NCBI GenBank assembly: GCA_021648375.1
Contig: JAKISW010000022.1
Coordinates: 1-50,001 of the forward strand
Direction: 5' to 3'
Source of the DNA: Devosiaceae bacterium
Lineage (GTDB): Bacteria > Pseudomonadota > Alphaproteobacteria > Rhizobiales > Devosiaceae
DNA length: 50,001 nucleotides
In this document: positions 46,879 to 50,001 of the stretch, piece after piece
Position numbering within the stretch: the stretch's first letter is position 1
Layout: every line of letters starts with the position of its first letter
Program-made: the position numbers and the translations under genes
Notes under the pieces: generated by a model
Told to the model about the DNA's origin: nothing
The model's input: the letters and a program-made list of their open reading frames with translations, nothing else
Databases searched by the model: none

Positions 46879-49612
46879 CGGTTCTGTTGTCATTGGCACA
46901 TCAATCGCCTATGTGATTTTGCTTTTTATTGTAGCCTATATTTCAGACCTGCGCGCCCGTCAGGGACGATGGAAGCTGCTTCGCTCCCCACTAATTTATA
47001 CTCTGGCCATTTCTGTTTATGCCACCAGCTGGACTTTTTACGGTGCTGTAGGATCTGCCGCCCGCAATGGTCTTGAATTTTTAGCCATCTATATGGGGCC
47101 AACTCTGGTATTTGTCGGCTGGTGGTTTGGGTTGCGCAAACTGGTTCGTATCGGACATAATCAGCGCATCACCTCTATTGCCGATTTTGTTTCGTCTCGC
47201 TTTGGCAAATCTGAACGCCTGGCAATTTTAATCACTATAATCGCCGTCATTGGAATAACCCCCTATATCGCCCTGCAATTAAAAGCCATCACCACCTCCT
47301 TAAGGGTAATTCTGGCCACAAATCCCAATGTCTCGATTGCTCAGACCGGGGATGATTTGGGCCTTGCATTTGCCATTGCCGCAGCCATGGCGCTATTTTC
47401 AGTGCTGTTTGGCACCAGAAACATCAATGCCAACGAACAGCATCACGGAGTTGTCGCCGCCATTGCCTTTGAAGCGGTAGTTAAGTTCGTGGCATTGGTC
47501 GCCGTGGGTCTGTTTGTGGTTTTTGGCATTGGCGGCGGATTTGAAGCAACTTTTGCCCGAGCCCAAGATGTGGGAATTTCTCTAAACACGCCCGATAGTT
47601 TTGGCCCCCGCTGGCTGACAATCACCATCCTATCGGCGGCAGCGATTATTTGCCTGCCCCGCCAGTTTCAAACCACTGTTGTTGAAAACGCTGATGAAAA
47701 CCACCTAAAAACCGCCTCATGGGCTTTTCCGCTTTATTTACTAGGGATGAGCATTTTTACCCTGCCAATCGCCATCATTGGCCTCTCGGTTTTGCCTGCC
47801 GGCTCCGATCCTGATATGTTTGTGCTCGCATTGCCACTTGCTAACGATCAAAATGCATTGGCTTTGTTTGCTTTTATCGGAGGTTTTTCAAGTGCAACTT
47901 CAATGATTATTATTGCCTCCATTGCACTTTCAATCATGATTTCAAACCATATTGTGGTCCCCATCGCCCTGCGCTCTCCCAACCTGTTTGGCCTTAAAGA
48001 GGGGCAGGGAATGACCCGTTTGTTGCTAACCAGCCGCCGGGCCAGCATTGCGGCCACTCTGTTTTTGGGCTTTGTCTATTTCTGGCTTACTTCCGGTTCG
48101 GGCGCTTTGGCACCCATAGGTCTGATTTCATTTGCTGGTGTTGCCCAGTTCATGCCGGCAATTTTAGCAGCCCTTTATTGGCGCGATGCCACAGCAAACG
48201 GCGCTCTGGCAGGTCTGTTGACCGGGTCTGCCATTTGGGCTTATTCCAGTTTTTTGCCCAGCTTTGCTACCTCAAACGAGCAAATCGCGCAATTATTGCT
48301 GACCGGGCCTTGGGGAATTGAATTTTTGCGCCCGCAGGCGCTTTTGGGCCTCGATAGCTTTGATCCATTGGTGCAGTCGGTATTCTGGAGCCTGCTGGCC
48401 AATACAATTGCTCTGGTTGTTGTTTCAATAATGGGTGAGAACAACGCAATCGGGCGCTTGCAGGCCACTTTATTCGTTGATGTTTTCAAACAGAACCAAA
48501 ATGGCCAAAGAGGGTTTGCCCGCTCTTCCGCTCCCTTGAATGACCTGTTTGCCATGACAAGGCGGGTTTTAGGCACCGAGCGGGCTGAAAGTCTGTTTGA
48601 CAGTTTTGCCCCCAGCGGACAAAGCCGTCTAAACATTGAACCCACTCCCGAATTTATTACCAGGCTGGAAAAAGAACTCGCAGGATCCATTGGCGCAGCT
48701 TCCGCCCATGTATTATTGGGACAGGTGGTATCGGGAGATACGGTAACCATGGAAGAGGTCATGCAAATGGCCGATGAAACCCAGCAGATTTTGGAATATT
48801 CCCAAATGCTGGAGGAAACCACGACAGAGCTTCGCTCAACCACCGACCAGCTGCAACAAGCCAATGTGCAATTGCGTCAGCTTGACCAGCAAAAGGATGA
48901 GTTTTTATCTCAGGTTTCTCATGAAGTACGCACTCCCATGACCGCCATTCGCTCATTTGCTGAAATTTTGTTGACTAACAAAGACCTGAAACCTACTCAA
49001 CGCCAGCAATTTGTCAGAACCATTCACGACGAGAGTATGCGCCTGACCGGTTTGCTTGAAGAAATTCTTGATCTCAACGCTCTGGAGCGGGGCGAAAAAC
49101 TATGGGCCAATGAACCTGTCGATCCCAATCGCGCCTTAAACAGAGCCATTGAAGTATGCACACCAGTCACCGATCAGCATCAGGTTAGCGTGCAGTTGGG
49201 AAATCTGGCAAAAGATGTGCGCGTTATTGCCAATTTTGATCGCATCTGCCAGGTTTTTATCAACCTGATTTCCAACGCGGCAAAATATAATGATGCAAAA
49301 AACCCCTCTGTCACCATTTCAAGCAAGGTCGATGGTCAGCACCTGTTAGTGGATTTTATTGATAATGGGCCGGGGATTTCTGCTGCCGATACGCAAACTA
49401 TTTTTGATAAATTCTGGCGCGGCACCCGCAATCCTGACACTTCTCAATCCGGGTCTGGTTTGGGATTAGCCATTTCCCGCGAAATTCTTGGAAAAATGGA
49501 CGGATCTTTAAACCTGATCACTAAAAAGAATCCGGCTGGAAAAAATGAAAAAACAGGCCCGAATAAATCCGGGGCCTGTTTTCGGGTAACCCTGCCCCTG
49601 CATACCAAATAA
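46871..49612 (+). CDS. Sodium/solute symporter-histidine kinase fusion (CbrA/CrbS type)
   Basis: A 913-residue sensor. The N-terminal SSS (SLC5/PutP-like) domain spans about 1-530 with roughly 13 membrane helices, starting SVVIGTSIAYVILLFIVAYI. A linker with LEKELAGSIGAASAHVLLGQVVSG and a coiled coil (about 640-675) leads to the DHp domain: FLSQVSHEVRTPMTAIRSFAEIL, phosphoacceptor His684. The HATPase follows with NLISNAAKYN (N box), DFIDNGPGIS (G1), FDKFWRG (F) and GSGLGLAISREIL (G2). There is no PAS or fused receiver, unlike many CbrA/CrbS proteins. CrbS/MxtR kinases regulate acetyl-CoA synthetase in Vibrio and Pseudomonas, which fits acsA nearby. Whether the symporter part transports or only senses is unknown. 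Confidence 0.93.
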   Translation: MISGSVVIGTSIAYVILLFIVAYISDLRARQGRWKLLRSPLIYTLAISVYATSWTFYGAVGSAARNGLEFLAIYMGPTLVFVGWWFGLRKLVRIGHNQRITSIADFVSSRFGKSERLAILITIIAVIGITPYIALQLKAITTSLRVILATNPNVSIAQTGDDLGLAFAIAAAMALFSVLFGTRNINANEQHHGVVAAIAFEAVVKFVALVAVGLFVVFGIGGGFEATFARAQDVGISLNTPDSFGPRWLTITILSAAAIICLPRQFQTTVVENADENHLKTASWAFPLYLLGMSIFTLPIAIIGLSVLPAGSDPDMFVLALPLANDQNALALFAFIGGFSSATSMIIIASIALSIMISNHIVVPIALRSPNLFGLKEGQGMTRLLLTSRRASIAATLFLGFVYFWLTSGSGALAPIGLISFAGVAQFMPAILAALYWRDATANGALAGLLTGSAIWAYSSFLPSFATSNEQIAQLLLTGPWGIEFLRPQALLGLDSFDPLVQSVFWSLLANTIALVVVSIMGENNAIGRLQATLFVDVFKQNQNGQRGFARSSAPLNDLFAMTRRVLGTERAESLFDSFAPSGQSRLNIEPTPEFITRLEKELAGSIGAASAHVLLGQVVSGDTVTMEEVMQMADETQQILEYSQMLEETTTELRSTTDQLQQANVQLRQLDQQKDEFLSQVSHEVRTPMTAIRSFAEILLTNKDLKPTQRQQFVRTIHDESMRLTGLLEEILDLNALERGEKLWANEPVDPNRALNRAIEVCTPVTDQHQVSVQLGNLAKDVRVIANFDRICQVFINLISNAAKYNDAKNPSVTISSKVDGQHLLVDFIDNGPGISAADTQTIFDKFWRGTRNPDTSQSGSGLGLAISREILGKMDGSLNLITKKNPAGKNEKTGPNKSGACFRVTLPLHTK

Positions 49613-49634
49613 AAACTATCTAGAATTTGCTCTG

Positions 49635-50001
49635 CTAAGCAATAAATTCAAAGTCTCCTGCGTCGATGCCTGAAGTTATTCCGATAAGCGTAATGGAGCC
49701 ATCCGGCGTGGTAAGGACCGCATTACCTGCTACATACGTAACCGTTATATCGCCAAAACTGTTAACCTGACTATTGCCGGAAAAATCAATCACATCCTCA
49801 AAGCCGGAACCGGTATCCTGCCAGTCATTAATGACATCGGCACCAAAATCATCATCAAACACAAATGTATCATTGCCAGCACCACCAGTAAGCGTGTCAT
49901 TGCCAGCACCGCCGGTGAGAACATTATCATTGGCATCACCGGTTAATCTGTCATCAAAAGCTGAACCGATAAGGTTTTCAATGCTATTCAGATAATTAAT
50001 T
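49635..50001 (-). CDS. RTX (hemolysin-type calcium-binding) repeat protein, C-terminal part
   Basis: The gene enters from beyond the right edge; only its last 121 codons are visible. Two nonapeptide units GGAGNDTLT and GGAGNDTFVF are preceded by SIENLIGSAFDDRLTGDANDNVLT, the GGxGxDxUx calcium-binding beta-roll. They are followed by the tail typical of such proteins: FGADVINDWQDTGSGFEDVIDFSG and SITLIGITSGIDAGDFEFIA, which carries the type I secretion signal region. It is therefore probably a secreted or surface protein exported by an ABC/HlyD/TolC machine. Its N-terminal domain and so its function are not in the window. It converges on the symporter-kinase with a 22-base gap. Confidence 0.88.
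   Translation of the reverse strand, partial: INYLNSIENLIGSAFDDRLTGDANDNVLTGGAGNDTLTGGAGNDTFVFDDDFGADVINDWQDTGSGFEDVIDFSGNSQVNSFGDITVTYVAGNAVLTTPDGSITLIGITSGIDAGDFEFIA

Noticed and set aside
1..50001. tRNA or rRNA genes
   Set aside because: Scanning the intergenic stretches by eye, I found no cloverleaf-like sequences with the GTTCRA arm and CCA-type end, and no rRNA-like sequence. A tRNAscan-SE run would settle it.

Overview
The window looks like the chromosome of an alphaproteobacterium of the order Hyphomicrobiales (Rhizobiales), of moderate to low GC for that group. The main evidence is gene order. gatCAB, ruvX, pyrB, a dihydroorotase paralog, plsY, dprA, topA, rnr, a DUF983 gene, rpmG, pleD, divK, a DUF3572 gene and dinB follow one another as they do in many Rhizobiales. 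divK/pleD, mipZ, clpS-clpA beside a SPOR-tailed D-Ala-D-Ala carboxypeptidase, and a zinc-ribbon dinB also fit. I saw no rRNA, tRNA or CRISPR.

Layout. 1-350 holds the 3' end of an insertion sequence and two REP-like palindromes. 351-1862 has a DUF4342 gene and a SleB-type lipoprotein hydrolase. 1893-5998 (minus) is a gatC-GNAT-gatA-chorismate mutase-gatB operon. 6021-7145 is an accessory-looking fusion: a membrane anchor, a PLD-like region and a gamma-glutamylcyclotransferase-like domain. 7567-13323 (plus) carries ruvX, an AEC transporter and pyrB-pyrC-like-plsY-dprA. 13324-13824 is a gene-free stretch with a MITE-like element. 13825-19303 is topA-rnr-DUF983-rpmG. 19304-20421 is a scarred locus with tandem repeats, a guanidinium-type SMR exporter, a broken VOC gene and TetR operators. 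20422-27506 has tetR, pleD/divK, DUF3572, dinB and a coupled RidA-GDPD-acyltransferase-HIT string. 27567-36761 has clpA/clpS, the carboxypeptidase, mipZ, DUF1489, a GST, a 33-residue membrane peptide and mgtE.

36947-49612 reads as one carbon-source module. acsA (acetyl-CoA synthetase) lies downstream of livKHMGF, divergent from a RamB/ScfR-type regulator. That regulator is followed by a REC-only response regulator, a small membrane protein and a sodium-symporter/histidine-kinase fusion of the CbrA/CrbS type. CrbS-type kinases are known to control acetyl-CoA synthetase in gammaproteobacteria, so the grouping makes sense. The regulator contains a segment that aligns without gaps to the kinase's own phosphoacceptor (DHp) helix pair. 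This suggests the REC-only protein may signal directly to the DNA-binding protein, and it is the best candidate in the window for an undescribed system.

A short interspersed repeat with core GGTCAGGACCTATTAAATTC occurs at 7405, 13347, 13591 and 32701, with a degenerate copy at 20290. It forms a terminal-inverted-repeat element at 13346-13614, supplies the stop codon of mipZ, and sits exactly at the frameshift of the broken VOC gene. The right edge (49635-50001) is the C-terminal end of an RTX (calcium-binding repeat) protein.
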